Assembly: GCF_003050745.1 (NCBI RefSeq)
Contig: NZ_QAOF01000005.1
Location: 1 to 64,000 of the forward strand
Origin: Sphingomonas sp. PP-CE-3G-477
Lineage (GTDB): Bacteria; Pseudomonadota; Alphaproteobacteria; Sphingomonadales; Sphingomonadaceae
DNA length: 64,000 bases
Direction: 5' to 3'
Position 1 is the stretch's first letter, and the number at the start of each line of letters is the position of its first letter. The translations under genes and the position numbers were made by a program. Positions 44,310 to 54,725 of this stretch are shown piece after piece. Under the pieces are notes generated by a model that did not search any database, had not been told where the DNA came from, and saw only the letters and a list, made by a program, of their open reading frames with translations.

Positions 44310-44842
44310 TCGTGCGGTTCCTCGGCATTCTGGGCCTCGCCTGGGCGTTCGGGTTCGCGGTGTTCATGCTGCTCCTGCCCAAGCCGCTCGACGGTTTCAC
44401 GTCCGACGCGATCGTCGTGCCGACCGGTGGGGCAGGGCGGATCGACCGCGGCATCGCGCTGCTCCGCGATCACCAAGCGAAGCGGATGCTGGTGACGGGC
44501 GTTGCCCCGGGGGTGCGGCCGATCGATCTCGCATTGGAGTATCGCACCTCGCCCGCGCTGTTCGCCTGCTGCATCGATCTCGGCGCGGATGCGGTCGATA
44601 CGCGCTCCAACGCCGAGGAGACCGCGCAGTGGGTGCGCGTGCACAAATACCGCTCGGTGCGGCTGGTGACGTCGGACTGGCACGTCGCGCGTGCGCGGAT
44701 GGAACTGGCGGCGGCGCTCGACAAGAACGTCGTGATCCTTGGCGACGGCGTGCCGGGGACGCCGCGGCTCGGGACTTTGGTCAACGAATATAACAAGTTG
44801 ATCCTTCGCCGGATCGCGTTGTGGATTGGATATGGCGGATGA
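44306..44842 (+). CDS. YdcF/DUF218 family protein
   Basis: 178 residues from GTG 44306. N-terminal membrane helix (FLGILGLAWAFGFAVFMLLLP) then the DUF218 core: DAIVVPTGGAGRIDRGIALLRDHQAKRMLVTGVAPG, SNAEETAQWVRVHKYRSVRLVTSDWHVARARMEL. Proteins of this fold include ElyC and SanA, linked to envelope integrity. Part of the ftsE-ftsX-ydcF-plsC run with four-base overlaps on both sides. Confidence 0.87.
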   Translation: MIVRFLGILGLAWAFGFAVFMLLLPKPLDGFTSDAIVVPTGGAGRIDRGIALLRDHQAKRMLVTGVAPGVRPIDLALEYRTSPALFACCIDLGADAVDTRSNAEETAQWVRVHKYRSVRLVTSDWHVARARMELAAALDKNVVILGDGVPGTPRLGTLVNEYNKLILRRIALWIGYGG

Positions 44843-45519
44843 TCTGGCTGCGTAACTGGGCGTTCATGCTCGTTTTCTACACGATCTCGGTGCCGATCGT
44901 GGTGACCGTGCCGATCTCGGCATTGTTCGGCTCCCGCGCGGTGATCGTGCATTCGACGATCTGGACGCGTTTCCACCGCTGGTGTGCGCGCGTGATCCTC
45001 GGCGTGCACATCCGCGTGGAGGGGACACGGCCGACCGAGCCGGCGTTCTACGCGTGCAAGCACCAGGCGATGTTCGAGACGCTTGAGTTGCAGGCGTTGC
45101 TCGACGGCCCCGCGATCGTGTTAAAGCGCGAGCTTGCGGATATCCCGGCCTGGGGCTGGGCAGCGCGGCGCTACGGCGCGATCGTCGTCGACCGCGAGGC
45201 TTCGGCGACGGCGATGCGCAGCATGATGCGCGAGGCGACCGCGGCGAAGGCGACCGGACGCTCGATCCTGATCTTTCCGGAGGGGACGCGGGTTTCGCCG
45301 GGCGAGCATCCGCCGTTGAAGCCGGGGTTCGCCGGGCTGTATCGTGCGCTGAAGATGCCGACGGTGCCGATCGCGTGCGACAGCGGGCTGGTGTGGCCGA
45401 AGAAGGGGCCGAAGCTGCCAGGGGTGATCACGTTCCGGTTCGGCGAGGTGGTGCCGCCGGGCCTGCCACGTGAGGAGGTGGAGCAGCGAGTCCATGCGGC
45501 GATGAACGCGCTGGACTAG
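44839..45519 (+). CDS. plsC: 1-acyl-sn-glycerol-3-phosphate acyltransferase
   Basis: 226 residues from ATG 44839 (ATGA overlap with ydcF). N-terminal membrane helix, then the acyltransferase blocks: KHQAMFETLELQAL (His in motif I; the usual Asp is Glu here), YGAIVVDREA, and SILIFPEGTRVSPG (motif III). It acylates lysophosphatidate to phosphatidate at the membrane. Last gene of the ftsEX cluster. Confidence 0.9.
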   Translation: MIWLRNWAFMLVFYTISVPIVVTVPISALFGSRAVIVHSTIWTRFHRWCARVILGVHIRVEGTRPTEPAFYACKHQAMFETLELQALLDGPAIVLKRELADIPAWGWAARRYGAIVVDREASATAMRSMMREATAAKATGRSILIFPEGTRVSPGEHPPLKPGFAGLYRALKMPTVPIACDSGLVWPKKGPKLPGVITFRFGEVVPPGLPREEVEQRVHAAMNALD

Positions 45520-45549
45520 GATCGGAAGGATACCCCAACCAATCCACCA

Positions 45550-45649
45550 CCCCGGCGAAGGCCGGGGCCCAATTGGGGGACGGGACGTTTTAATGTGCGC
45601 TGCTCGCGGTTACTCGAGGCTACCCAATTGGGCCCCGGCCTTCGCCGGG
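45550..45649. repeat. REP-like palindrome, family A
   Basis: Arms CCCCGGCGAAGGCCGGGGCC-CAATTGGG and its complement around 44 bases, between convergent plsC and tyrA. Same family as 11026-11126. Likely transcription terminator for both flanking genes, or a mobile REP pair. Confidence 0.85.
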
Positions 45650-45683
45650 GGGGGCATTCTTAGGTACGGCGCGGGCTCAGCCC

Positions 45684-46592
45684 TTACCCGTGCGTACGCC
45701 CGAAATCCTGGACGTCGTCGTCCTGCCCCTGCTCGACGATGCTCCGGCGGATCGCCCGGGTTCGCGTGAACAGGTCGAACAGCGCATCGCCGTCGCCCCA
45801 ACGGATCGCACGCTGCAAATGACTCAAATCCTCCGAGAAGCGCTGGAGCATCTCCAGCACCGCCTCGCGGTTGTTGAGGAAGATGTCGCGCCACATCGTC
45901 GGGTCCGACGCCGCGATGCGCGTGAAATCGCGGAACCCGCCTGCGGAGTATTTGATGACCTCCGACTGCGTCACTTCTTCCAGATCGCCCGCGGTGCCGA
46001 CGATCGTATAGGCGATCAGATGTGGCAGGTGGCTGGTAACCGCGAGCACGCGGTCGTGATGTTCGGGGGCCATCGTCTCGACCTGCGCACCGAGCCTGCG
46101 CCAGAATTCGGACATGCGCTCGACCGCGACCGGGTCGGCGCCTTCGGGGGGCGTGACGATGCACCAGCGGTGGCGGAACAGCGTCGCGAAGCCAGCCTCC
46201 GGCCCGCTCCGCTCCGTACCCGCGACCGGATGCGCGGGAATAACGGTCGCGTTGGGCAGGGCTTCGGTCAGCGCGCGGACGATCTCGGCCTTGCAGCTGC
46301 CGACGTCGCTGACGATCGCATCCGCCGGCAGTTCGGCTGCGAACTCGGCGGCGACCTCGCCCATGATGCCGACGGGCACGCACAGGATCACCAGGTCGGC
46401 GTCGATCACCGCCGCCCCCGCCGAGTCTGCGACGTCGTCGCAGAACTGCAGCCGGTCCGCGGCCTCGCGCACGATCGCGTCGGCATCATAGCCGGTAACG
46501 CGAACCGTCGGCATCGTCGCCTGGATCGCGCGCGCCACCGACGAGCCGATCAGTCCCAGCCCGATGATCGTGACGCGCGCGAACGGCAGCAT
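45684..46592 (-). CDS. tyrA: Prephenate/arogenate dehydrogenase
   Basis: 302 residues. NAD-binding VTIIGLGLIGSSVARAIQ at the start, LVILCVPVGIMGEVAAEFAAELP, DVGSCKAEIVRALT, IPAHPVAGTERSGPEAGFATLFRHRWCIVTPP and HLPHLIAYTIVG are typical of TyrA/TyrC. It oxidatively decarboxylates prephenate or arogenate in tyrosine synthesis. Its ATG overlaps the hisC stop (ATGA). Confidence 0.93.
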   Translation of the reverse strand: MLPFARVTIIGLGLIGSSVARAIQATMPTVRVTGYDADAIVREAADRLQFCDDVADSAGAAVIDADLVILCVPVGIMGEVAAEFAAELPADAIVSDVGSCKAEIVRALTEALPNATVIPAHPVAGTERSGPEAGFATLFRHRWCIVTPPEGADPVAVERMSEFWRRLGAQVETMAPEHHDRVLAVTSHLPHLIAYTIVGTAGDLEEVTQSEVIKYSAGGFRDFTRIAASDPTMWRDIFLNNREAVLEMLQRFSEDLSHLQRAIRWGDGDALFDLFTRTRAIRRSIVEQGQDDDVQDFGRTHG

Positions 46593-47701
46593 CAGGCGGC
46601 TTCGACCAGATTACGCAGTGCCGCGGTGACGCCGCGCGTTTCCGCCTCGGTGCCGATCGTGATGCGCAGTGCGTTGGGCAGGCCCTGGCCCGGCAGCCAG
46701 CGGACGATGTAGCCCGCGTCCATTAGCCCGTGATACGCGGCGTCGGCGGTCAGGCTGCCCTCGAACAGCACCAGCACAAAGTTCGCCTTCGACGGCACCG
46801 CACGAAGCCCGGCATTGCCCATCTGCCCGATCTGCTCGACGAACCAGCCACGCCACGTGTCGTTGTGCGCGCGCGTCGCGTCAACGAACGCGGTGTCGCC
46901 GATCGCGGCGACCGCCGCCGCTTGGCCCGCCGTCGTCACGTTGAACGGCGCGCGGATGCGGTGCATCGCGTCGATGATCGGCGCGCAGGCATAGCCCCAG
47001 CCGATCCGCTCGGCAGCCAAACCGTGAATCTTCGAGAAGGTCCGCGTGACGAGCACGTTCGCCTCGGTCATCGCCAGCGCGAGGCCGGCATCGTCCTCCT
47101 CGGGTGACAGATATTCGGCATAGGCCTGGTCGAGCACGAGCAGCACCGACTTCGGCAGTCCCGCATGCAGCCGCGCGATTTCCGCGCGCGGTGTGAACGT
47201 GCCGGTCGGGTTGTTCGGGTTGGCGACGAAGACGACACGCGTACGCTCGGTGACGGCGGCGAGGATCGCGTCGACGTCGGTCGCGTAATCGCGGTCGTCG
47301 ACGATCACTGGCTCGGCACCCACCCGGCGCGTCGCGATCTCGTAGACCGCGAAGCCGTAGCGGACGTGGATGATCTCGTCGCCTGGGCCGGCATAGGCGC
47401 CCGCGACCAGATGCAGGATCTCGTCGGAGCCCGTGCCGTAGATCACGCGCGCCGGATCGAGGTCGTAATGCGCCGCCAGCGCCTCGCGCAGTTCCGCCGC
47501 GCCCGCATCCGGATAGCGCTCCAGCGTGCGGTCGGCGGCGTCGAATGCGGCCTTGGCGGCGGGGCTGGTGCCGAGCGGGTTCTCGTTCGACGACAGCTTG
47601 ATCACCGTGCGGCCATCGTCGGTCGTCGAGCGGCCGGGCGTGTACGGCGCGATCCCCATGATCCAGGGCTTCGGCGCAGGGGCGGGCGTGATGTTTGTCA
47701 T
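46592..47701 (-). CDS. hisC: Histidinol-phosphate aminotransferase (HisC type)
   Basis: 369 residues from ATG 47701. [62 protein letters not shown] and the PLP-binding Lys in [20 protein letters not shown]. Next to tyrA it most likely serves aromatic as well as histidine synthesis, as is usual for this pair in alphaproteobacteria. Confidence 0.92.
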   Translation of the reverse strand: MTNITPAPAPKPWIMGIAPYTPGRSTTDDGRTVIKLSSNENPLGTSPAAKAAFDAADRTLERYPDAGAAELREALAAHYDLDPARVIYGTGSDEILHLVAGAYAGPGDEIIHVRYGFAVYEIATRRVGAEPVIVDDRDYATDVDAILAAVTERTRVVFVANPNNPTGTFTPRAEIARLHAGLPKSVLLVLDQAYAEYLSPEEDDAGLALAMTEANVLVTRTFSKIHGLAAERIGWGYACAPIIDAMHRIRAPFNVTTAGQAAAVAAIGDTAFVDATRAHNDTWRGWFVEQIGQMGNAGLRAVPSKANFVLVLFEGSLTADAAYHGLMDAGYIVRWLPGQGLPNALRITIGTEAETRGVTAALRNLVEAA

Positions 47702-47795
47702 GGCCGCGGGACATAGCGGGCGGTGTGGCGCGGTGGCAAATCTTTGTGCGGGGGGTGGGGGGCCGTTTCCAAGGATCGGCACCCCGCCCGTCCAG

Positions 47796-47877
47796 CGTCA
47801 TCCTGACGAAAGTCAGGACCCAGAGCCACGGATGTCACCGCCTGTTACCCTGGGTCCTGACTTTCGTCAGGATGACG
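47796..47877. repeat. Perfect 28-bp inverted repeat (family D)
   Basis: The arms 47796-47823 and 47850-47877 are exact reverse complements, 26 bases apart. They begin CGTCATCCTGACGAAAGTCA and end GGACCCAG. The inner arms themselves contain a small palindrome (CCTGACGAAAGTCAGG). No relation to families A-C. Confidence 0.85.
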
Positions 47878-47923
47878 GTGTGGTCCGGACGGTCAGCGCC
47901 CGACAGTCGGGCGTCGTAGGCGT

Positions 47924-48009
47924 CGGACGGGGAGGGAGGAACCTACATGGTCGCTTACCTCCCCGTCCGTCTGGCAAGGGCCAGCCACCTCCCCCTTGCG
48001 GGGGAGGAT
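47924..48009. repeat. REP-like element, family B (partial)
   Basis: CGGACGGGGAGG (47924-47935) pairs with CCTCCCCGTCCG (47958-47969); beside it CTGGCAAGGGCCAG and CCTCCCCCTTGCGGGGGAGG form further stems. The last stem matches one arm of the family-B elements at 22605 and 57938. Confidence 0.7.
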
Positions 48010-48043
48010 CGAGGAAGCTGCGCTGGCATGACGGCCGCCGCTT

Positions 48044-49210
48044 ATGGTAGCGCGCGGCATGCTCGACACGCCTGCCATCGACCCCGGGACCGGTCACGAC
48101 ACCGACCAGCGCTTTGGTCTTGCGCGGCGCGTCACCTTGCCGGGGCCGCTGCGGCTAGACGGCGGCGTGCTGCTGTCGCCGGTCGATATCGCGTACGAGA
48201 CCTACGGGACGCTCAACGCCGACGCTTCGAACGCCATCCTGATCTGCCACGCGCTGACTGGCGACCAGCACGTCGCCTCGCACCACCCGCGTACCGGCAA
48301 GCCCGGCTGGTGGACGCGCATGGTCGGCGAAGGCAAGCCGATCGACCCTGCGCGGCACTTCGTCGTCTGCGCCAACGTACTGGGCAGTTGCATGGGAACG
48401 TCGGGGCCGGCGACGATCAACCCGGCGACCGGGCGGCCGTGGGCGATGAGTTTCCCGGTCATCACGATCCGCGACATGGTGCGTGCGCAGGCGATGCTGC
48501 TCGATCATCTCGGCGTCGGCGTGCTCCATGCGGTGGTCGGCGGATCGATGGGCGGGATGCAGGCGCTGAGCTGGCCCGCGACCTTCCCCGATCGTGTGAA
48601 GGCCTGCGTCGTGATCGCCTCGACCGCGCGGCATACCGCGCAGAACATCGCGTTCCACGAGGTCGGGCGGCAGGCGGTGATGGCTGATCCGAACTGGCGT
48701 GGCGGCGAGTATCACGACGATGCGGCACCTACTGCGGGGCTCGCGGTGGCGCGAATGGCGGCGCACATCACGTATCTGTCGGAGGCGGGGCTGACCGAGA
48801 AGTTCGGGCGTCGGCTTCAGGCGCGCGACGCGAAATCGTTCGGGTTCGACGCCGATTTTCAGGTCGAGAGCTATCTGCGCCACCAGGGGCTCGCCTTCAC
48901 CGACCGGTTCGATGCGAACTCGTACCTCTACATCACGCGGGCGATGGATTATTTCGATCTGGCCGAAGAGCATGGCGGGCTGCTCGCCAATGCGTTTCGC
49001 GCCACCAAATCGCGGTTCTGCCTCGTGAGCTTCGACACCGACTGGCTCTATCCGACCGCCGAATCGCGCGCGATCGTTCAGGCGCTCAACGCAGCCGGCG
49101 CGCCGGTCAGCTTCGTCGAGCTGTCGAGCCCGTATGGCCATGACGCGTTCCTGCTGGAGGCGCCGGACCTCAACCGGGTCGTCGACGGCTTCCTGAGGGC
49201 CGGCCGATGA
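48044..49210 (+). CDS. metX: Homoserine O-acyltransferase (MetX)
   Basis: 388 residues. Alpha/beta hydrolase of the MetX family: [30 protein letters not shown], nucleophile Ser in [14 protein letters not shown], Asp in SFDTDWLYP, His in [11 protein letters not shown], plus [17 protein letters not shown]. It activates homoserine for methionine synthesis; acetyl versus succinyl donor cannot be told here. Two starts fit (48044 and 48059), neither with a good ribosome site. First gene of metX-GNAT-metW with four-base overlaps. Confidence 0.92.
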   Translation: MVARGMLDTPAIDPGTGHDTDQRFGLARRVTLPGPLRLDGGVLLSPVDIAYETYGTLNADASNAILICHALTGDQHVASHHPRTGKPGWWTRMVGEGKPIDPARHFVVCANVLGSCMGTSGPATINPATGRPWAMSFPVITIRDMVRAQAMLLDHLGVGVLHAVVGGSMGGMQALSWPATFPDRVKACVVIASTARHTAQNIAFHEVGRQAVMADPNWRGGEYHDDAAPTAGLAVARMAAHITYLSEAGLTEKFGRRLQARDAKSFGFDADFQVESYLRHQGLAFTDRFDANSYLYITRAMDYFDLAEEHGGLLANAFRATKSRFCLVSFDTDWLYPTAESRAIVQALNAAGAPVSFVELSSPYGHDAFLLEAPDLNRVVDGFLRAGR

Positions 49211-49641
49211 CTATCATCCTGTCCGACGACGCGAGCAAGTTGCAGGTCGACCGAATCCACGGCTGGCTTGCGAGCAGCTATTGGTCACCGGGGATCGAGC
49301 GCGGTCTGGTCGAGCGCGCAATTGCCGGGTCGCATTGTCTCGGCGCGTACGAGAACGAACAGCAGGTCGGGTTCGCGCGGATGATTACGGATCACGCCAC
49401 GTTTGCGTGGCTGGCGGACGTGTGGGTCGAGGAGTCCGTACGCGGGCAGGGGCTCGGGCGGCGGATGGTAAGTTGGTTCCTGGAGCATCCCTCGTTTGCC
49501 GGGTTACGCAGGTTCGGGCTCGTCACCGCCGACGCGCACGGCGTGTATGCCGACCTCGGCTTCCATCCGCTGGTTCGTGCCAATCGCTACATGGAGAGGC
49601 TCGCGCCGGGCCTCGCCGAGCAATTGCGGAGCGCGCCATGA
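49207..49641 (+). CDS. GNAT acetyltransferase between metX and metW
   Basis: 144 residues. [42 protein letters not shown] holds the acetyl-CoA loop (RGQGLGR), and [10 protein letters not shown] the C-terminal GNAT strand. Substrate unknown. It overlaps both metX and metW by ATGA, so it is firmly part of the methionine operon. Confidence 0.85.
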   Translation: MTIILSDDASKLQVDRIHGWLASSYWSPGIERGLVERAIAGSHCLGAYENEQQVGFARMITDHATFAWLADVWVEESVRGQGLGRRMVSWFLEHPSFAGLRRFGLVTADAHGVYADLGFHPLVRANRYMERLAPGLAEQLRSAP

Positions 49642-50237
49642 CGGCCCCTGAGACATTGCGGACCGATCTCGCCGTCATCGCGGAGAACGTCGCGCAGGGT
49701 AGTCGCGTGCTCGACATCGGTTGCGGCGATGGCGCGTTGATGGCCGCACTCCGCGACACGCGCGATGTCGATGCACGCGGGCTGGAGATTGACGCGCACA
49801 ACGTGGCGTCGGCGGTCGCCCGCGGGCTGTCGGTGATTCAGGGCGATGCGGATATCGACCTTGCCGGCTATCCCGACGCCAGCTTCGACTACGCGATCCT
49901 CAGCCAGACGTTGCAGACCGCCCGCGCGCCCGATCTGGTGCTCGATCATCTGCTGCGGATCGGCCGGCGTGCGTTCGTCAGCTTTCCGAATTTTGCGCAC
50001 TGGCGCGTGCGGTTGTCGCTACTCTGGGGAGGGCGGATGCCGGTGACGCGGCAGTTGCCTGAGAGCTGGTATGACACGCCCAACATCCACCACGTCACGA
50101 TCGACGATTTCCGCGCCTTCGTGAAATCACGCGGGATCATCGTCGAGGATGCGTGGTTTCTGTCGGGCGACAAGCGCACCGGCGCGGGGGGGGCTAACCT
50201 GCTCGCCGAGCACGCGGTGTTCCTGCTGCGACGGTAA
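49638..50237 (+). CDS. metW: Methionine biosynthesis protein MetW
   Basis: 199 residues. SAM-fold motif GSRVLDIGCGDGALMAALRD, then ARGLEIDAHNVASAVARGLSVIQGDAD, FDYAILSQTLQTARAPDLVLDHLLRIGRRAFVSFPNFAHWRVR and LPESWYDTPNIHHVTI, matching MetW. It supports MetX activity in homoserine acylation. Last gene of the three-gene operon. Confidence 0.93.
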   Translation: MTAPETLRTDLAVIAENVAQGSRVLDIGCGDGALMAALRDTRDVDARGLEIDAHNVASAVARGLSVIQGDADIDLAGYPDASFDYAILSQTLQTARAPDLVLDHLLRIGRRAFVSFPNFAHWRVRLSLLWGGRMPVTRQLPESWYDTPNIHHVTIDDFRAFVKSRGIIVEDAWFLSGDKRTGAGGANLLAEHAVFLLRR

Positions 50238-50340
50238 TCGATTGCAGGAATTTGCAGGAATCAGGCCATATCGGGACAAGCGGTTGATCTAAATCACCGA
50301 TTTGGCGGAACCGATCAGCGGGCGACTGGTTACTTCGCCG

Positions 50341-50727
50341 ATGACCAAGACCGCCCTCATTGTCGAAGACGAAATCTTCGTCGCGCTCGACCTCGAGAGA
50401 ATCCTCATGGATGCCGGCTACGGCGTCGCGGGGATCGCGGCGGATCGCGACAGCGCGATTGCGGCGGCACCGGGGTGCAACTTCGCGTTCGTCGACATCA
50501 ATCTACGCGACGGACCGACCGGGCCCGAGATCGCCAAGCGTATGGCGCAGGATTACGGCGTAAAAGTCGTGTTCGTGACCGCCAACCCCGCGCAGATAGG
50601 CGATGCCGAGTGCCTTGGGTACATCCGCAAGCCGTTCAGCGACGCCGCGATCCTGGCCGCGGCCGCGCTGGCCTGCAACGACGATCCGATCGGCCATGAC
50701 GACGTCATTCGCGTGGTCAGCGGCTGA
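50341..50727 (+). CDS. Single-domain response regulator (receiver only)
   Basis: 128 residues from ATG 50341. Receiver fold with acidic pocket IVEDEIFVALDLERIL, phospho-Asp in FAFVDINLRDGPTG, Thr/Ser in VFVTAN and Lys in YIRKPFSDAAIL. No output domain. Convergent with, and overlapping by 11 bases, the HWE kinase gene; such stand-alone receivers often serve HWE/HisKA_2 kinases in alphaproteobacteria. Confidence 0.9.
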   Translation: MTKTALIVEDEIFVALDLERILMDAGYGVAGIAADRDSAIAAAPGCNFAFVDINLRDGPTGPEIAKRMAQDYGVKVVFVTANPAQIGDAECLGYIRKPFSDAAILAAAALACNDDPIGHDDVIRVVSG

Positions 50728-52249
50728 ACGCAGCCTTCGGGATCGTCAGGTCGACGATCAGGCCATCGTCGTTCCAGGTCCGGTTCACGCTGCCGCCTAA
50801 CTGACGCACGGCGCTCATCTCGATCAACTGTGTACCGAAACCTGCTGGCGTCGTCGGCTTGGCGACGGACGGGCCACCCTGTTCGCACCAGTTCAAGCTC
50901 ACCGTGTCGTCGTTCGCCGTGACGGCGATCCGAACCGTGCCGAGTTCGGTCGCAAGCGCGCCGTACTTCGTCGCGTTGGTGGCAAGCTCGTGGAACAACA
51001 AGGCGAGCGGCGTGGCCGAGCGATCGTCGATCTGAACGTCGTCGCCGGTGACGCTGAGACGTGCGCCGTCGATCCGCTGATACGGCTCGAACAACTCCCG
51101 CAGCAACCCATGCAGGCTGTTCTGCGCGGCCGCGGGACGCGAGTTGGCGCTGTGCGGACGGACGAAGTCGTGCGCGCGGCCGAGCGCGTTGATCCGATGG
51201 CGGAGATCGGTTGCGATCCCCGCGAACTCCGGCTTGCCCCGTGCGGAAAACGCGATCAGGCCGGCGATCACCGCGAAGATGTTCTTGATGCGGTGGCTCA
51301 GCTCCTGGCTGATGATCTCGCGTTCTTCATAGGCAAGCTTCTGTTCGTGGATGTCGGTGCACGTCCCGAACCAGCGCGTAATTGCGCCGCTTTCGTCGCG
51401 GACCGGTAGCGCACGGCCCAGCACCCATCGATACGTCCCGTCGAAATGCCGCAGCCGATATTCGATGTTGTACGGCTCGCCGGTATCGAGCGACTGGCGC
51501 CAGATCGCCCAGGCGCGATCCTGATCGTCGGGATGGAACATGTCGTTCCAGCCTTCGCCATCGGTCGTTCCCGCGGGAGCACCGGTGAACTCGTACCAGC
51601 GCGCGTTATAGTAATCGTGGAAGCCGTCGGGCAACGTCGACCACACCATCTGTGGCATGGTGTCGGCGAGCGTGCGGAACTTCAGGTCGCTCGCCTCGAG
51701 CGTACGCCGCGCCTCGGCCTCTGCCATCGCCTGTTCGCGCGCGGAGCGGCGGTCGTCGAGCCGGCCCATCGCTGCCTTGGCGAGCAACGTGAGGCCATCG
51801 CGCTGGAACCGGGTCAGGCCTTCGCGAGGCGCGCTCGCTAAAACGCAGAGCGCCCCCAGCGGCACGCCCTCGCTGGAGACGAGCGGCGCGCCGGCGTAGA
51901 ACCGGACATACGGCTCGCCCGTCACCAGCGGGTTGTCGACGAAACGCGGGTCGGCCTGCGCGTCGGGCACTTCCATCACCTCGTGATGGTGCATAGCATG
52001 CGCACAGAACGACATGCTGCGCGGGGTCTGCTCCAGGTCGAACCCGGTCCGCGCCAGGAAACGCTGATATTCCTCCTCGACCAGGCTCAGCAACGCGACC
52101 GGGGCGCCGCAGAGCTCGGCTGCGAACGCCACGATGTCGTCGAGCTGGCCCTTCGCGCGCGCGCCGGCAACGTCGTAGGCCGAGATCACGCGGGAGCGCT
52201 CGGCCTCGTCGAACGTGGCGGTATTGGGAACGGAATACAGCGTCGTCAC
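50717..52249 (-). CDS. GAF-PAS-HWE family sensor histidine kinase
   Basis: 510 residues from GTG 52249. GAF domain (VALLSLVEEEYQRFLARTGFDLEQTPRSMSFCAHAM, APLVSSEGVPLGALCVL), PAS domain (LKFRTLADTMPQMVWST to GTCTDIHEQK), then the HWE/HisKA_2 phospho-acceptor ELSHRIKNIFAVIAGLI and an HATPase with ALLFHELATNATKYGAL. No membrane helix, so cytoplasmic. GAF and PAS could bind a tetrapyrrole, flavin or small ligand; the Cys for a bilin is not evident. It follows ssb by five bases on the same strand. Confidence 0.9.
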   Translation of the reverse strand: MTTLYSVPNTATFDEAERSRVISAYDVAGARAKGQLDDIVAFAAELCGAPVALLSLVEEEYQRFLARTGFDLEQTPRSMSFCAHAMHHHEVMEVPDAQADPRFVDNPLVTGEPYVRFYAGAPLVSSEGVPLGALCVLASAPREGLTRFQRDGLTLLAKAAMGRLDDRRSAREQAMAEAEARRTLEASDLKFRTLADTMPQMVWSTLPDGFHDYYNARWYEFTGAPAGTTDGEGWNDMFHPDDQDRAWAIWRQSLDTGEPYNIEYRLRHFDGTYRWVLGRALPVRDESGAITRWFGTCTDIHEQKLAYEEREIISQELSHRIKNIFAVIAGLIAFSARGKPEFAGIATDLRHRINALGRAHDFVRPHSANSRPAAAQNSLHGLLRELFEPYQRIDGARLSVTGDDVQIDDRSATPLALLFHELATNATKYGALATELGTVRIAVTANDDTVSLNWCEQGGPSVAKPTTPAGFGTQLIEMSAVRQLGGSVNRTWNDDGLIVDLTIPKAAFSR

Positions 52250-52254
52250 GGCAA

Positions 52255-52833
52255 TCAGAACGGCACGTCGTCGTCGAGATCGTCCGAGAAGCCGCCGGTC
52301 TGGCCGAAGCTGCCGCCGCGGGCGCCGCCACCGCCGCCCGAGGGTGCGCTACCGCCGCGACCACCACCGCCGCCGTAACCGCCGCCGCCGCCCGACGAAC
52401 CACCGCCGAAGTCGTTGCCGCCACCGCCGCCGGCCCAGTCGTCGCCACCGCCGCGGCTACCACCGCCGCCTGCGCCGCCGTTCGGGCCGTCGAGCATCGT
52501 CAGCACGCTGTTGAAGCCCTGCAGCACGATCTCGGTCGAATACTTGTCCTGGCCCTGCGCGTCCTGCCACTTCCGGGTCTGGAGCGCGCCCTCGATATAG
52601 ACCTTCGAGCCCTTGCGGAGATACTTTTCGGCGACGTTCGCGAGACCTTCGTTGAAGATCGCGACCGAATGCCATTCGGTCTTTTCCTTGCGCTCGCCCG
52701 ACATCTTGTCCTTCCAGGACTCGGATGTCGCGATGCGCAGGTTGACGACCTTGCCGCCGTTCTGGAACGCCTTGCTCTCCGGGTCGCGACCCAGATTGCC
52801 GACGATGATGACCTTGTTGACGCTGCCTGCCAT
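52255..52833 (-). CDS. ssb: Single-stranded DNA-binding protein
   Basis: 192 residues from ATG 52833. OB-fold [90 protein letters not shown]; a Gly-rich linker with several (GGG)n runs; and the C-terminal protein-interaction tip DDDVPF. Its ATG lies eight bases after the feoB stop. Confidence 0.96.
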   Translation of the reverse strand: MAGSVNKVIIVGNLGRDPESKAFQNGGKVVNLRIATSESWKDKMSGERKEKTEWHSVAIFNEGLANVAEKYLRKGSKVYIEGALQTRKWQDAQGQDKYSTEIVLQGFNSVLTMLDGPNGGAGGGGSRGGGDDWAGGGGGNDFGGGSSGGGGGYGGGGGRGGSAPSGGGGGARGGSFGQTGGFSDDLDDDVPF

Positions 52834-52841
52834 GATGCCCC

Positions 52842-54716
52842 TCAGAGGCCGGCGAACACCGCCAGCCAGTATGTAATGCCAGCCATGATGTAGGCGGCGG
52901 CGAACAAATAGCCAACCATGAACGCCGGCCATTTCCAGCCATTCGTCTCGCGACGCGTGACGGCGATTGTCGAAATGCACTGCGGTGCGAACACAAACCA
53001 CATCAGGAAGGCGAGCGCGGTCGGCAGGCTCCAGCGACCGCGGAGGTTCTCGACCATCGCCTTGCCGCCCTGGTTGCTGTCGGGATCGTCGATCGCGTAG
53101 ACGGTGCCGATCGCCGCGACCGCGACTTCGCGCGCGGCCATCGCCGGGATCAGCGCGAGGACGATGTCGCGGTTGAAGCCGATCGGCGCGAATATCGGCG
53201 CGATGCCGTTGGCGATCCGGCCCGCGACCGAATAATCGACCGCCGAGATCTTCGGTGCACCGGCGGGCTGCTCGGGCGGCTTGGGGAAGCTCAGCAGCAC
53301 CCACAGGATGATCGTCGAGGTCAGGATGATGCCGCCGGCGCGCTTCAGGAAGATCTGCGCGCGGCTCCACAGGCCGATGCCGACGTCGCGCCACTGCGGC
53401 CATTGGTATTTCGGCATCTCCATCATGAAGCCCGACGACACGCCCTTGGTCACCGTCCGGCGCAGCACCAGCGCGGCGACGAACGCGCCGACGATGCCCA
53501 TCACGTACAGGCCGAGCATCACCAGCCCCTGCAACCCGACGAACGGCAGCACCTGCGTGTTGGGGATGAACGCGCCGATGATCAGCGTGTAGACCGGCAG
53601 CCGCGCGGAGCACGTCATCAGCGGCGCGATCAGGATCGTCGTCAGCCGGTCCTTCTCGTCGTCGATCGTCCGCGTCGCCATGATGCCGGGGATCGCGCAG
53701 GCGAAGCTCGACAGCAAAGGAATGAACGCGCGGCCGGACAGCCCGACGCTTGCCATCACGCGGTCCATCAGGAACGCCGCGCGGACCATGTAGCCGCTCG
53801 CCTCGAGCACGAGGATGAAGAGGAACAAGATCAGGATCTGCGGCAGGAACACGATCACCGCACCGACGCCTTTGATCACGCCATCGACCAGCAGCGAGCA
53901 GAGCAGCGACTCGGGCATTTCGGCGGTCAGGAACCCCTGCAACGCGGTGAAGCCCGCATCGATCGCGTCCATGAACGGCTGCGCCCAGCTGAACACCGCC
54001 TGGAACATCAGGAACATGATCGCGAGCAGCAGGATCGGGCCAGCCACAGGATGCAGCGCGACCGCGTCGAGCACGTGCGTCCAGCGGCGGACCTGCGTCT
54101 CGGATACGGTCGCGGACGTCGCGATCTGGCGCGCGCGACGCTGGAGCGTGACGATGTCGTCCTGCACGCTGCCGTCGGATTTGCGGAGCCGCATCGGACC
54201 GTTGACGACGATGCTTGAGAGCGTCGCCTTCAGTTCGTCGAGGCCACGCTTGCGCACCGCGACGGTCGGGATCACCGGCACGCCGAGTTCGCGTTCGAGC
54301 ACCTTGGGGTCGAGCTTCAGGCCGTCGCGCTCGGCGAGATCGACCATGTTGAGCGCGACCACGACCGGCAGGCCGAGCGCGATCAGCTGGAGCGTGAAGC
54401 GCAGGTGGTTATCGAGATTGGCGGCGTCGACGACTACGACCAGCGCGTCGGGAAGACGCTCGCCGTCCTGCGTGCCGGTGACGACGTCGCGCGTCACGCG
54501 CTCGTCGGGGGAGGAGGGTTCGAGACTGTAGGCGCCGGGCAGGTCGACCAGCTCTACGGGCCGGCCGTCGTCGAGCATCAGCCGCCCGACCTTCCGCTCG
54601 ACCGTGACGCCCGGATAGTTGCCGACCTTCTGGCGCGCACCCGTGAGCGCGTTGAACAGCGCGCTCTTGCCGGCATTGGGATTGCCGACCAGCGCAACCA
54701 GCGGTGCTGCGTTCAT
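52842..54716 (-). CDS. feoB: Ferrous iron transport protein B
   Basis: 624 residues. N-terminal G domain: [34 protein letters not shown] and ALNMVDLAE (variant of NKxD). Then the membrane part with two Gate-like segments ([55 protein letters not shown]). It is shorter than E. coli FeoB, which is usual for alphaproteobacteria. It imports Fe2+. Downstream of feoA by nine bases. Confidence 0.95.
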   Translation of the reverse strand: MNAAPLVALVGNPNAGKSALFNALTGARQKVGNYPGVTVERKVGRLMLDDGRPVELVDLPGAYSLEPSSPDERVTRDVVTGTQDGERLPDALVVVVDAANLDNHLRFTLQLIALGLPVVVALNMVDLAERDGLKLDPKVLERELGVPVIPTVAVRKRGLDELKATLSSIVVNGPMRLRKSDGSVQDDIVTLQRRARQIATSATVSETQVRRWTHVLDAVALHPVAGPILLLAIMFLMFQAVFSWAQPFMDAIDAGFTALQGFLTAEMPESLLCSLLVDGVIKGVGAVIVFLPQILILFLFILVLEASGYMVRAAFLMDRVMASVGLSGRAFIPLLSSFACAIPGIMATRTIDDEKDRLTTILIAPLMTCSARLPVYTLIIGAFIPNTQVLPFVGLQGLVMLGLYVMGIVGAFVAALVLRRTVTKGVSSGFMMEMPKYQWPQWRDVGIGLWSRAQIFLKRAGGIILTSTIILWVLLSFPKPPEQPAGAPKISAVDYSVAGRIANGIAPIFAPIGFNRDIVLALIPAMAAREVAVAAIGTVYAIDDPDSNQGGKAMVENLRGRWSLPTALAFLMWFVFAPQCISTIAVTRRETNGWKWPAFMVGYLFAAAYIMAGITYWLAVFAGL

Positions 54717-54725
54717 TCTAAAGGA

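Larger units (their letters stand above)
47702..48043. other. 342-bp divergent intergenic region, hisC to metX
   Basis: No credible gene. It is occupied by two different palindromic repeat elements (47796-47877 and 47924-48009), which leaves little room for promoters of hisC (below 47795) and metX (48010-48043). Confidence 0.6.
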
